The position numbers and the translations under genes are program-made. A DNA stretch of 64,000 nucleotides from NCBI GenBank assembly GCA_963642455.1, contig CAVIGM010000002.1:1-64000 (forward strand). The letters are read 5' to 3'. The first letter of the stretch is position 1, and each line of letters begins with the position of its first letter. The notes under the pieces were generated by a model. It saw only the letters and a list, made by a program, of their open reading frames with translations. It was not told the origin of the DNA and did no database searches. Positions 8,836-15,992 of the stretch are shown piece after piece. Origin of the DNA: Crickella sp963642455 (GTDB lineage Bacteria > Bacillota > Clostridia > Peptostreptococcales > Anaerovoracaceae).

Positions 8836-8864
8836 ATTGTATTCTTTTGCCTACAAAAAGTCAA
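8836..8864 (-). promoter_or_regulatory. rpmH operon promoter
   Basis: TTGACT at 8859-8864, 17 bp, then TACAAT at 8836-8841. The -35 box touches the stop codon of the alcohol dehydrogenase gene (8865), and no terminator separates them, so readthrough into rpmH is possible. The leader is about 120 nt. Confidence 0.8.
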
Positions 8865-10073
8865 TTATTTGTCCTTCGCCATCATGTAGATGTCTTTGAT
8901 TTCTTTGCTTGTAAGCACGACGAAGTCACCGACTGTTCTTGCGTCCTGGAAAGTAACTCCAAGGGCCGCCTTTTCACAAGCTGCCTCGTCGAAATCAAGG
9001 CCAAGTCCCTTAAGTCCGATTGGCATTCCTATACTAATAAAGAAGTCTTCCATGCCTTCAATTGTGTCGAGGGCAATTCTTCTTGATGTTTGATCGTCAG
9101 TATTCTCGTCCCAATCGAAGCCGAAGAGCGCCTTGCCGAGCTTGGCAAATCTTCTTACATCTGTATCAAGAACAAATCTTGCCCATGAGCCCCAAATTGC
9201 CGCAAGGCCCGCACCATGCGCAACATCGAATTCGGCCGAGAGCTCATGCTCAATCTGATGGCAAGCCCAGTCACCTTTATTTGAATTACCTGCATTAGTA
9301 AGACCATTATGCGACAGGCTTCCTGCCCACATGAGGTTAGCCCTTGCATCGTAATCATCTGGATGGTCTATTGCGATAGGCGCATATTTCATCACGGTCT
9401 TCAATACGACAAAGGATACCTCGTCAGTAAGGTCAAGCGCATAACCATTATGGAAATATCTTTCTAAGGTATGCATCATAATATCCACAGAGCCCGAAGC
9501 CGTCTGGTATGCCGATACTGTATATGTGAGATTAGGTGCAAGAAGCGAGAATTTAACTCTGCCGAATGGAGTGTTAACTCCTCTTTTGTAAATAATCTCA
9601 CCTTCGTCATTTGTGATAACCGAAGAGTCGCTCATCTCGGAGCCTGTCGCAGAGAGCGTAAGTATAACTCCGACAGGAAGCGAGGCTTGCACTTTTCTTT
9701 TGCCACAATAGAAATCCCACACATCTCCCTCGGATGCAGCACCATAGCCTATTGCCTTAGCACTGTCTATTACCGAGCCTCCGCCAACTGCAAGTATGAA
9801 ATCAATTTGCTCATCTTTGCAAAGATTGATTCCCTTGCGAACGAGGCTAAGTCTTGGATTAGGAATTACTCCGCCAAGCTCAAGATATTCTATGCCGGCT
9901 TTTCTAAGCTCTTCTTCTACATTATCTAATAGACCGCTTTTTCTGACAGAGCCTGTGCCGAAGTGAATAAGAACCTTCTTTGCTCCGAATTCTGTAAGCA
10001 TTTGTCCAACCTGATGCTCTACTCCGTTTCCGAAGATAACTCTGCTTGGTGCATAAAATTCAATACCTGCCAT
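8865..10073 (-). CDS. Iron-containing alcohol dehydrogenase (BDH/YqhD-like)
   Basis: A 402-residue group III alcohol dehydrogenase that would reduce an aldehyde to an alcohol with NAD(P)H. The nucleotide-binding loop reads AVGGGSVIDSAKAIG (about 95-109). Predicted metal ligands are D197 and H201 (SVDIMMH) and H272 and H286 (CHQIEH ... VAHGAG), the family spacing. Overall it resembles the butanol dehydrogenase/YqhD subgroup; the exact substrate cannot be told from sequence. AAGGAG precedes the ATG. An alcohol dehydrogenase between rpmH and dnaA is unusual. A second paralogue lies at 60238. Confidence 0.9.
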   Translation of the reverse strand: MAGIEFYAPSRVIFGNGVEHQVGQMLTEFGAKKVLIHFGTGSVRKSGLLDNVEEELRKAGIEYLELGGVIPNPRLSLVRKGINLCKDEQIDFILAVGGGSVIDSAKAIGYGAASEGDVWDFYCGKRKVQASLPVGVILTLSATGSEMSDSSVITNDEGEIIYKRGVNTPFGRVKFSLLAPNLTYTVSAYQTASGSVDIMMHTLERYFHNGYALDLTDEVSFVVLKTVMKYAPIAIDHPDDYDARANLMWAGSLSHNGLTNAGNSNKGDWACHQIEHELSAEFDVAHGAGLAAIWGSWARFVLDTDVRRFAKLGKALFGFDWDENTDDQTSRRIALDTIEGMEDFFISIGMPIGLKGLGLDFDEAACEKAALGVTFQDARTVGDFVVLTSKEIKDIYMMAKDK

Positions 10074-10202
10074 AATCTTTCTCCTTTTCTATATAACTAT
10101 CTTAATAATTCCTAAGAAATTTTCACTACTTTATATGTTATGATTATATCCCATTACAGATTTATAGTTTCTTAAATTTATTAGATTTTTTCAAAAATCT
10201 AC

Positions 10203-10353
10203 TTATACACAACATCTTGTGTTTTGGGAAAGATATTAACAACTTTATCAACAATATGTGTATAACTTTATTTTTGTATGCTCAACAAATTGAATTTTTC
10301 GATATTTCTGTCATTTGAAATTGTGGATAAATACGTGTAATATATGTGCATAA
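10203..10353. other. oriC, upstream DnaA-box cluster
   Basis: The 296-bp gap before dnaA holds five DnaA boxes: TTATACACA (10203-10211), TTATCAACA (10245-10253), TGTGTATAA (10257-10265), a perfect TGTGGATAA (10322-10330) and TGTGCATAA (10345-10353). The surrounding DNA is AT-rich. The gene-strand switch between the minus-strand alcohol dehydrogenase and plus-strand dnaA agrees with bidirectional replication starting here. Confidence 0.9.
10315..10343 (+). promoter_or_regulatory. dnaA promoter with an internal DnaA box
   Basis: TTGAAA at 10315-10320, 17 bp, TAATAT at 10338-10343. The spacer contains the perfect DnaA box at 10322-10330 and a second box (10345-10353) covers the likely start point, which suggests autorepression by DnaA. 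Confidence 0.75.
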
Positions 10354-10369
10354 CTTAAGGAGTGGCGTT

Positions 10370-11731
10370 TTGGATAATAACAAGATATGGGAAGTCTTCA
10401 CTTCCTCAATGAAAGCAAATCTTACACCTGTTAGTTTCAATACCTGGATTTCTCCGCTTTCTCTTAGAAAGCTCGATAAGGAGACAGGTATTATTTATAT
10501 CGAAACTGAGCAGGAACTTGTTGTCAATTGGATCAAGGAGAATTATTTTCCTTTAATTCAGAAAACCTTTGACAACATTCTTGGCATGTCCGTAAATGGT
10601 GGTCCTTATAGAGTTATTCTTAAGACAAGTGCAGATTATATTGAGCACAAGCCTTCTACATCTAAGAGAATCGGTGAGAAGCAGAATCCAACTGAGAAGT
10701 TATTTAATCCTCGTTATAATTTCGAGAATTTCATAGTTGGTAAATCAAATATGTATGCGCACGCAGCATCTGTTGCTGTTGCCGAATCTCCTGGCGAGGC
10801 ATTTAATCCACTTTTCATTTACGGAGGCTCGGGCCTTGGTAAGACTCATCTTATGCAGGCTATAGGTGTTCATATTTCAACACTTAACCCATCTGCTAAT
10901 GTTCTTTATGTAAGTTCGGAAATGTTCATGGATGAATTCATTAAGGCCTTAGCTGATAAGTCTGTAAAGAAGTTCGAGAATAAATTTAGAAAAGTTGATG
11001 TCCTTCTCATAGACGATATTCAATTTCTTGAGGGTAAGGATTCTACACAGGAGGAATTTTTCTATACCTTCGAGCATTTATATTCAAATAATAAGCAAAT
11101 TGTTATTACCGCAGACTGCCCACCAAGCAGTCTTAATGGCATTGAGGATAGGCTTAGATCCAGGTTCTCTTGGAATATGATTGCAGATATTCAGCCACCT
11201 GATTACGAAACAAGAGTTGCTATTCTTAAGAATCTTGCAGAGAAGCAGAATGTTGAACTCACAGACGAGACATACCAGGTATGCTGCTTGATTGCCGAGC
11301 AAATTACAGATAATATACGCGAACTCGAAGGCGCATTTAATAGAGTTATTGGTTTTTCTAACCTTCTTGGCGAGAAAATCACTATAGATTATGCCAAAAC
11401 CGTACTTAAGGATATAATTTCTAATACAGAGCAGGCCGTTGCTCCGGAGAGAATTAGAAGTACGGTTGCAAGCTATTACAAGATTAATCTTGAGGATATT
11501 GATTCTCCTAAGAGAAATTCCGAGATTGCGCTTCCAAGACAGATTGCAATGTATCTTTGTAGAGAAAATACAGATGTTTCTCTTTCGAAGATTGGTAAAC
11601 TCTTCGGAAATAGACATTATTCGACAGTAATTCATGCCGTTGAGAAAATCAACGAGATGCTCAAATATGATGATAAGCTTGCAAATGATATTGCTGCTAT
11701 AAATTCTAAGTTAAGTATGAAGAACAAATAA
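10370..11731 (+). CDS. dnaA: Chromosomal replication initiator DnaA
   Basis: A 453-residue initiator. Domain I is at the N-terminus (KIWEVFTSSMKANLTPVSFNTWISPLS). The AAA+ core shows Walker A GGSGLGKTH and Walker B LLIDDIQFL. The C-terminal helix-turn-helix carries the DnaA signature (SLSKIGKLFGNRHYSTVIHA), which reads DnaA boxes. I place the start at TTG 10370 because AAGGAG lies exactly seven bases upstream and the protein then begins with domain I. An in-frame GTG at 10346 is less likely. It is flanked on both sides by oriC elements and followed by dnaN. Confidence 0.97.
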   Translation: MDNNKIWEVFTSSMKANLTPVSFNTWISPLSLRKLDKETGIIYIETEQELVVNWIKENYFPLIQKTFDNILGMSVNGGPYRVILKTSADYIEHKPSTSKRIGEKQNPTEKLFNPRYNFENFIVGKSNMYAHAASVAVAESPGEAFNPLFIYGGSGLGKTHLMQAIGVHISTLNPSANVLYVSSEMFMDEFIKALADKSVKKFENKFRKVDVLLIDDIQFLEGKDSTQEEFFYTFEHLYSNNKQIVITADCPPSSLNGIEDRLRSRFSWNMIADIQPPDYETRVAILKNLAEKQNVELTDETYQVCCLIAEQITDNIRELEGAFNRVIGFSNLLGEKITIDYAKTVLKDIISNTEQAVAPERIRSTVASYYKINLEDIDSPKRNSEIALPRQIAMYLCRENTDVSLSKIGKLFGNRHYSTVIHAVEKINEMLKYDDKLANDIAAINSKLSMKNK

Positions 11732-11732
11732 T

Positions 11733-11878
11733 TTATCCACAATTTATCCACATACTTATCGACGTATTTATGAACATTTTTGCACTAATAAAAACAAGCA
11801 ATTTGAGGCACTTAACGACTTATCCATATAATTCACATACCCTACTACTACAACTATATATAAATATATAAAAATAAA
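11733..11878. other. oriC, unwinding region between dnaA and dnaN
   Basis: Two perfect TTATCCACA boxes (11733-11741 and 11744-11752) are spaced 11 bp apart on one helical face, and a near-match lies at 11820-11828. Next come CCTACTACTACAAC (11841-11854), resembling the DnaA-trio repeats of Bacillus subtilis, and the AT-only tract TATATATAAATATATAAAAA. Boxes, trios and AT tract occur in the order known for the Bacillus basal unwinding system, so strand opening is predicted at about 11850-11875. Confidence 0.82.
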
Positions 11879-11889
11879 GGAGCTTTCTA

Positions 11890-12996
11890 ATGAAAATATA
11901 TTGCAGCAGAAATGATCTTAATAAGGCACTTAACAATGTTTCTCATGCAGTTCCTACAAGAACTACTTCTCCTATTCTCGAGGGCATACTAATTGATGTT
12001 ATAGATAAAGAAATCAAATTATGCGCAACAGACACTACAATGATTATTGAATCTTGCATAAGTGCGGACAATAGCGAGAATTGTTCTTTCGTTGTACCAG
12101 CTAAATTATTTACAAGCATTATTAGTAAGCTTCCTGAAGATGAGCTCATGCTTGAATATAATGATTCAAAGAATAAGCTGTCTATTAAGTGTGCAGGATC
12201 AACATCAGAAATTGTATGCTTCAAGGCAGATGATTTCCCAAGAATTAAGATAGAAGAAGGAAAAAATGTAATTAATCTTTCTAAGGAAAGTGTAAAGAAG
12301 CTTATTAAGAAGACGTCTTTTGCGGCTTCCGTAGATGATTACAATGGCATACTTACAGGTGTTCTTCTTGAGATAATGGATGGAAATATGAAAATGGTAG
12401 CTGTGGATCCTTTCAGAATTGCTACTTATAATGTTGCTCTCGAAGATAATAAAGATGATGTTAGTGTAGTTATTCCGGCTAAGCTTGCAAATGATGTTGC
12501 GAAAATCATAAGCGATGATGGTAATGACATAATGACCTTAGAAGTTATTGATAAGAAGATAGTTATGAATTTCGATAATAATAAGGTTGTTATAAATACT
12601 TTCTCTGGAAAATATATTGATTATGAGAGAATTCTAAATAAAGAAGGCGATATTAATATAAGAATTAAGAGAGAGGATCTTCTTAGATCAATTGATAGAG
12701 CATCACTTCTTACAACGGTTCAAAGTAACAATCTGATCAAATTGATAATAGAAGAAGACATTATCGTTATTACTTCTTTATCTGATGAAGGAAATATTGA
12801 AGAGAAGATTGAGATTATTAAGGAAGGAGACAATCTCTTAATCGGTCTTAATTCTAAATATCTTAAGGATATTCTTTCGGTAATTGATGATGAAGAAATC
12901 AATATGAACTTCAAAGATCAGGTTAGTCCTTGCATAATTAAGCCTCTTAAAGGAGACACTTACAAATATCTGGTTCTTCCAATCAGAATCAACTAA
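11890..12996 (+). CDS. dnaN: DNA polymerase III beta sliding clamp
   Basis: A 368-residue beta clamp, the ring that tethers polymerase III to DNA. The N-terminus is typical (MKIYCSRNDLNKALNNVSHAVPTRTTSPILEGILI), three clamp repeats span the length and the C-terminus ends YLVLPIRIN, forming the pocket that binds clamp-binding peptides. AAAGGAG lies seven bases before the ATG. The gene uses AT-rich codons, like dnaA and unlike genes further right. It ends with its own terminator at 13041; in many Firmicutes recF would follow in the same direction, but here recF is inverted. Confidence 0.97.
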   Translation: MKIYCSRNDLNKALNNVSHAVPTRTTSPILEGILIDVIDKEIKLCATDTTMIIESCISADNSENCSFVVPAKLFTSIISKLPEDELMLEYNDSKNKLSIKCAGSTSEIVCFKADDFPRIKIEEGKNVINLSKESVKKLIKKTSFAASVDDYNGILTGVLLEIMDGNMKMVAVDPFRIATYNVALEDNKDDVSVVIPAKLANDVAKIISDDGNDIMTLEVIDKKIVMNFDNNKVVINTFSGKYIDYERILNKEGDINIRIKREDLLRSIDRASLLTTVQSNNLIKLIIEEDIIVITSLSDEGNIEEKIEIIKEGDNLLIGLNSKYLKDILSVIDDEEINMNFKDQVSPCIIKPLKGDTYKYLVLPIRIN

Positions 12997-13040
12997 ATTG
13001 ATTGAATTGAATCATAACAAGAGCGAATCATTTAATAAAA

Positions 13041-13066
13041 GAAAAGCCGCAAGGCTTTTCTTTTTA
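13041..13066 (+). terminator. dnaN terminator
   Basis: An 8-bp stem (GAAAAGCC/GGCTTTTC) is closed by a GCAA tetraloop and followed by TTTTT. Confidence 0.9.
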
Positions 13067-13085
13067 ATTTAGTGATTGTGAAATT

Positions 13086-13348
13086 GAGAGGCAATCTTGC
13101 TTGAAGAGCCTTTAGAGACGTCTGTGCTTATCCTTGACGCTGGGCGCGACGATTGTTGTTTGATGGATATTTGGCGACGCCTGTACTTAGCGATTGGACG
13201 AGGGCTCGCCCCTCGGACAGAGCTTAGTATCAGTTGCGTCGACAACTAAGCGAGAGCGTGCCATCAAACAACAGTTAGTCGTGCCTCTGCTTAGCATCGG
13301 ATATGTAAGCAACGGAGCGAGAGCGTGCCATCAAGCAAGATTGCCTCT
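13086..13348. repeat. Structured intergenic inverted-repeat element, copy 2 (complete, inverted relative to copies 1 and 3)
   Basis: Complete 263-bp copy. Outer arms GAGAGGCAATCTTGCTTGA (from 13086) and its near complement (to 13348) enclose a core at 13154-13273 that is again exactly 120 bp, bounded by the same 13-bp inverted repeat as copy 1. GCGCGAC (13144-13150) pairs with GTCGTGC (13278-13284). The inner 19-nt hairpin is at 13198-13216. Its interior reads as the reverse complement of copy 1. It fills the 368-bp gap between the converging dnaN and recF together with the dnaN terminator; there is no coding potential. Confidence 0.85.
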
Positions 13349-13364
13349 CTGAGTTTCAGTTACG

Positions 13365-14462
13365 TTATTTAAAAGAAACAACTTTTCCGTCTTTAATTCT
13401 AATGATATTCGCGTCTGTAATTTTCGATTTGATTACTTCATTTAATTCCGTGGTTGTAATGAATAATTGAATATCGCTGATTTCATTTATCAGATAATTC
13501 TGCCTCTCTATATCAAGCTCAGATAGAACATCATCAAGAAGAAGAACAGGACTTTCATCGAGAACCTCTTTAGCAATTTCTATTTCGGCTAATTTGAGAC
13601 TAAGAGCAATAGTTCTTTGCTGACCTTGAGAAGCAAATTTCTTTGCATTTTTACCATTTATTATGAAGATTAAATCGTCTCTATGAGGCCCAATAGAAGA
13701 AATTCCGTAATGAATATCATTATTTCTTTTTGCTAATAATTCATTCTTGAAATCATTCACAGAAGAGGCCTTTAGAGATTCGTCAATTTCTATATTTAGA
13801 TTTTCCTTCTCGCCACTAATTGAATTCTGAATTTGATTTGCTTTCTTAGATAATTTACTTATGAAGCCTCTTCTTGCTTTGATTATCTCGTAGCCATGCA
13901 TAGATAATTGCTCATCGAAAATATCAAGAAGAGAAGCATCAAATTTATTGTTAATAGATAATTCCTTTAATAGAACATTCTTCTGTTTGAGTGCTTCGTT
14001 ATATTGTCTTAAATGCTCACAGTATTTAGGGCTAAGCTGAGAAATTTCTGTATTAAGAAAGTTCCTTCTTTTCTCAGGCGAATCCTTAATTATTCTAAGA
14101 TCTTCCGGAGAGAAAACAATAACAACGAAATTCTTAAGAAGGTCCGCGGTTCTTGGAAGAAGCTTCGAATCCTTGGAAATCATTTTCTTTCCCTGGCTGT
14201 TAATACAGATCCTTATATTCTTATCTATCTCCTCGCTTGTGATATTGGCATTGATAGTGGCAAGCTCTTTTCCGAACATAAGAAGCTCCGATGAGCTATT
14301 AGTGCGGAAACTTTTAGCGAAGGCACATAAATAAATAGCCTCAATCAAATTCGTCTTACCTTGGGCATTCTCGCCTATGATAATATTTCTCAAATTTGAA
14401 AAATCTAAGCTAAGGCTCTCGTAATTTCTGAAATTTTCTATCTTGAGTGAGTTAATTTTCAT
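13365..14462 (-). CDS. recF: DNA replication and repair protein RecF
   Basis: A 365-residue SMC-like ATPase that helps load RecA at gaps. The N-terminus is the classic MKINSLKIENFRNYESLSLDF. Walker A is GENAQGKTN, the ABC-type signature is SQGQQRTIALSLKLAE and Walker B is PVLLLDDVLSELD, all in the usual positions and at the usual length. It is transcribed against the direction of fork movement, opposite to dnaA and dnaN, which is uncommon. No Shine-Dalgarno site is seen; a -10 hexamer ends six bases before the ATG, so the mRNA may be leaderless. The 3' end abuts a structured repeat. Confidence 0.96.
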   Translation of the reverse strand: MKINSLKIENFRNYESLSLDFSNLRNIIIGENAQGKTNLIEAIYLCAFAKSFRTNSSSELLMFGKELATINANITSEEIDKNIRICINSQGKKMISKDSKLLPRTADLLKNFVVIVFSPEDLRIIKDSPEKRRNFLNTEISQLSPKYCEHLRQYNEALKQKNVLLKELSINNKFDASLLDIFDEQLSMHGYEIIKARRGFISKLSKKANQIQNSISGEKENLNIEIDESLKASSVNDFKNELLAKRNNDIHYGISSIGPHRDDLIFIINGKNAKKFASQGQQRTIALSLKLAEIEIAKEVLDESPVLLLDDVLSELDIERQNYLINEISDIQLFITTTELNEVIKSKITDANIIRIKDGKVVSFK

Positions 14463-14468
14463 ATCTAA

Positions 14469-14514
14469 ATTATATTAAACTTATATTTAATAGTCCAATG
14501 TAAAATGCTATTAT
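14469..14514. promoter_or_regulatory. Divergent recF / mnmE promoter region
   Basis: For recF (minus): TTGGAC at 14493-14498, 18 bp, TATAAT at 14469-14474. For mnmE (plus): TATTAT at 14509-14514 with only a poor -35. Both -10 boxes end six bases before their ATG, and neither gene has a Shine-Dalgarno site. Confidence 0.5.
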
Positions 14515-14520
14515 TAAAGA

Positions 14521-15963
14521 ATGAATAACACAATTTCGGCAATATCAACCCCGCTTGGAGAGGGTGGAATAGGCATAGTCAGAGTTAGCGGTCCTGCTAG
14601 CCTTGATGTTATGCGTAATTTATTTAAGGAGTGTCCTGAGAATATAATTCCAAGGCACGCCTATTTCGGTCATGTCCTCGAGAAGCAGAAAAAGAATTTA
14701 AAGACAAATACAAATNNNNNNACAAATACAAATTCAAAAGATTGCGAGCAAATAATTGATGAGGCCGTATTCATATTTTATAAGGGACCTGCCTCTTATA
14801 CAGGCGAGGATATGCTTGAGATTCAAGCTCACGGCAGCAACGTTTCTCTTAGAAAAATTCTTCGTGCGTGTCTTTCTATAGCAAATGTTCGGCTTGCCGA
14901 TCCCGGCGAATTCACCAAGATTGCTTTTCTCAACGGAAAGATGGATTTATCTCAGGCGGAAGCCGTAATTGATATTATCAAATCAAAGACGGATCTTAGC
15001 CTCGGAATTGCAGAGCAGCAAAAGGCTGGAAGGTTGAGCGTGGCGGTTGAGGGCATGAGACGAGAGATTCTCGATGTGCTTGCGCAAATGGCCGTAAATA
15101 TTGACTATCCTGATGAGGATATCGAGCAGGAAGAATATGATAAATTCGTTGAGTCGCTAAGGTTTGTATGTGCGAGCATTGAGAATTTGATGGCGACAGC
15201 TTCAATCGGAAGAATCGCGAGAGAGGGCATTAAGATTGCTATCATAGGAAAACCAAACGTAGGCAAGTCGTCACTTATGAACGCTATGCTCGGAGAGGGC
15301 AGAGCGATTGTTACTAATATACCCGGAACGACGCGAGACACCATTGAGGAGAATGCCAACATAGACGGAATTCCTGTTGTGCTGGTAGATACGGCCGGCA
15401 TTAGAGATACCGAAGATGAAATAGAAAATATAGGAATTGAAAGAACGAAAAGGGCTCTTATTGAGTGCGACATGGCTATACTTGTCTTCGACAGCAGCAG
15501 GATGCTCGATGAAGAGGATATGGAAATAGCTGATATTATGAAAAAGTCCACGAAGAATCATCCTATCGTTGTTCTAAATAAAGAGGATAAAGGCTCTCTT
15601 GTTTCAATCGATGATGTGAAGAAGATGCTTCCAGATGCGGAGATTATTTATACTTCACTTCTTGGTATGAGTGCGCTCGAGGCGGCAACGAGAATAGGCG
15701 AGCTTATCACGGCGAAATTCATCAAGGGAAGAATCAATACCGAGGAGAGCACTATAGTGACAAGCGAGCGACAAGTGGCTGCCTTAAGCGATGCTTTTGA
15801 CAATCTTGAGCAGGCAATTTATATGCTCGAGGAGGCGGAACCGCTTGAACTTGTGGAACTTAACGTTCATTACGCCTACGATTCTCTCGGTACTATAATT
15901 GGTGCTACCGCAAGCGACGAGATACTAGATACGGTTTTTTCGAAATTCTGTCTTGGTAAATAG
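14521..15963 (+). CDS. mnmE: tRNA modification GTPase MnmE
   Basis: With MnmG it installs the 5-aminomethyl or carboxymethylaminomethyl group on wobble uridine 34 of tRNAs. About 480 residues including a short gap. The N-terminal folate-binding domain begins NNTISAISTPLGEGGIGIVRVSG. The G domain has GKPNVGKSS, the TTRDT switch and DTAG. The protein ends in FCLGK, the CxGK motif required for activity. A low-complexity Thr/Asn stretch at about residues 60-72 is encoded by ACAAAT repeats and interrupted by six N at 14716-14721; the frame is kept. mnmG follows 29 bp downstream, with rsmG overlapping it. Confidence 0.96.
   Translation: MNNTISAISTPLGEGGIGIVRVSGPASLDVMRNLFKECPENIIPRHAYFGHVLEKQKKNLKTNTNXXTNTNSKDCEQIIDEAVFIFYKGPASYTGEDMLEIQAHGSNVSLRKILRACLSIANVRLADPGEFTKIAFLNGKMDLSQAEAVIDIIKSKTDLSLGIAEQQKAGRLSVAVEGMRREILDVLAQMAVNIDYPDEDIEQEEYDKFVESLRFVCASIENLMATASIGRIAREGIKIAIIGKPNVGKSSLMNAMLGEGRAIVTNIPGTTRDTIEENANIDGIPVVLVDTAGIRDTEDEIENIGIERTKRALIECDMAILVFDSSRMLDEEDMEIADIMKKSTKNHPIVVLNKEDKGSLVSIDDVKKMLPDAEIIYTSLLGMSALEAATRIGELITAKFIKGRINTEESTIVTSERQVAALSDAFDNLEQAIYMLEEAEPLELVELNVHYAYDSLGTIIGATASDEILDTVFSKFCLGK
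14716..14721. other. Six unresolved bases inside mnmE
   Basis: Run of N flanked on both sides by ACAAAT repeats. Length divisible by three, reading frame preserved. Confidence 0.9.
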
Positions 15964-15992
15964 TAATAATTTAGAAATTTCAAGGGGTACAG

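Noticed and set aside
13086..13348. Insertion sequence
   Set aside because: No transposase is encoded within or beside any copy; at most a non-autonomous element.
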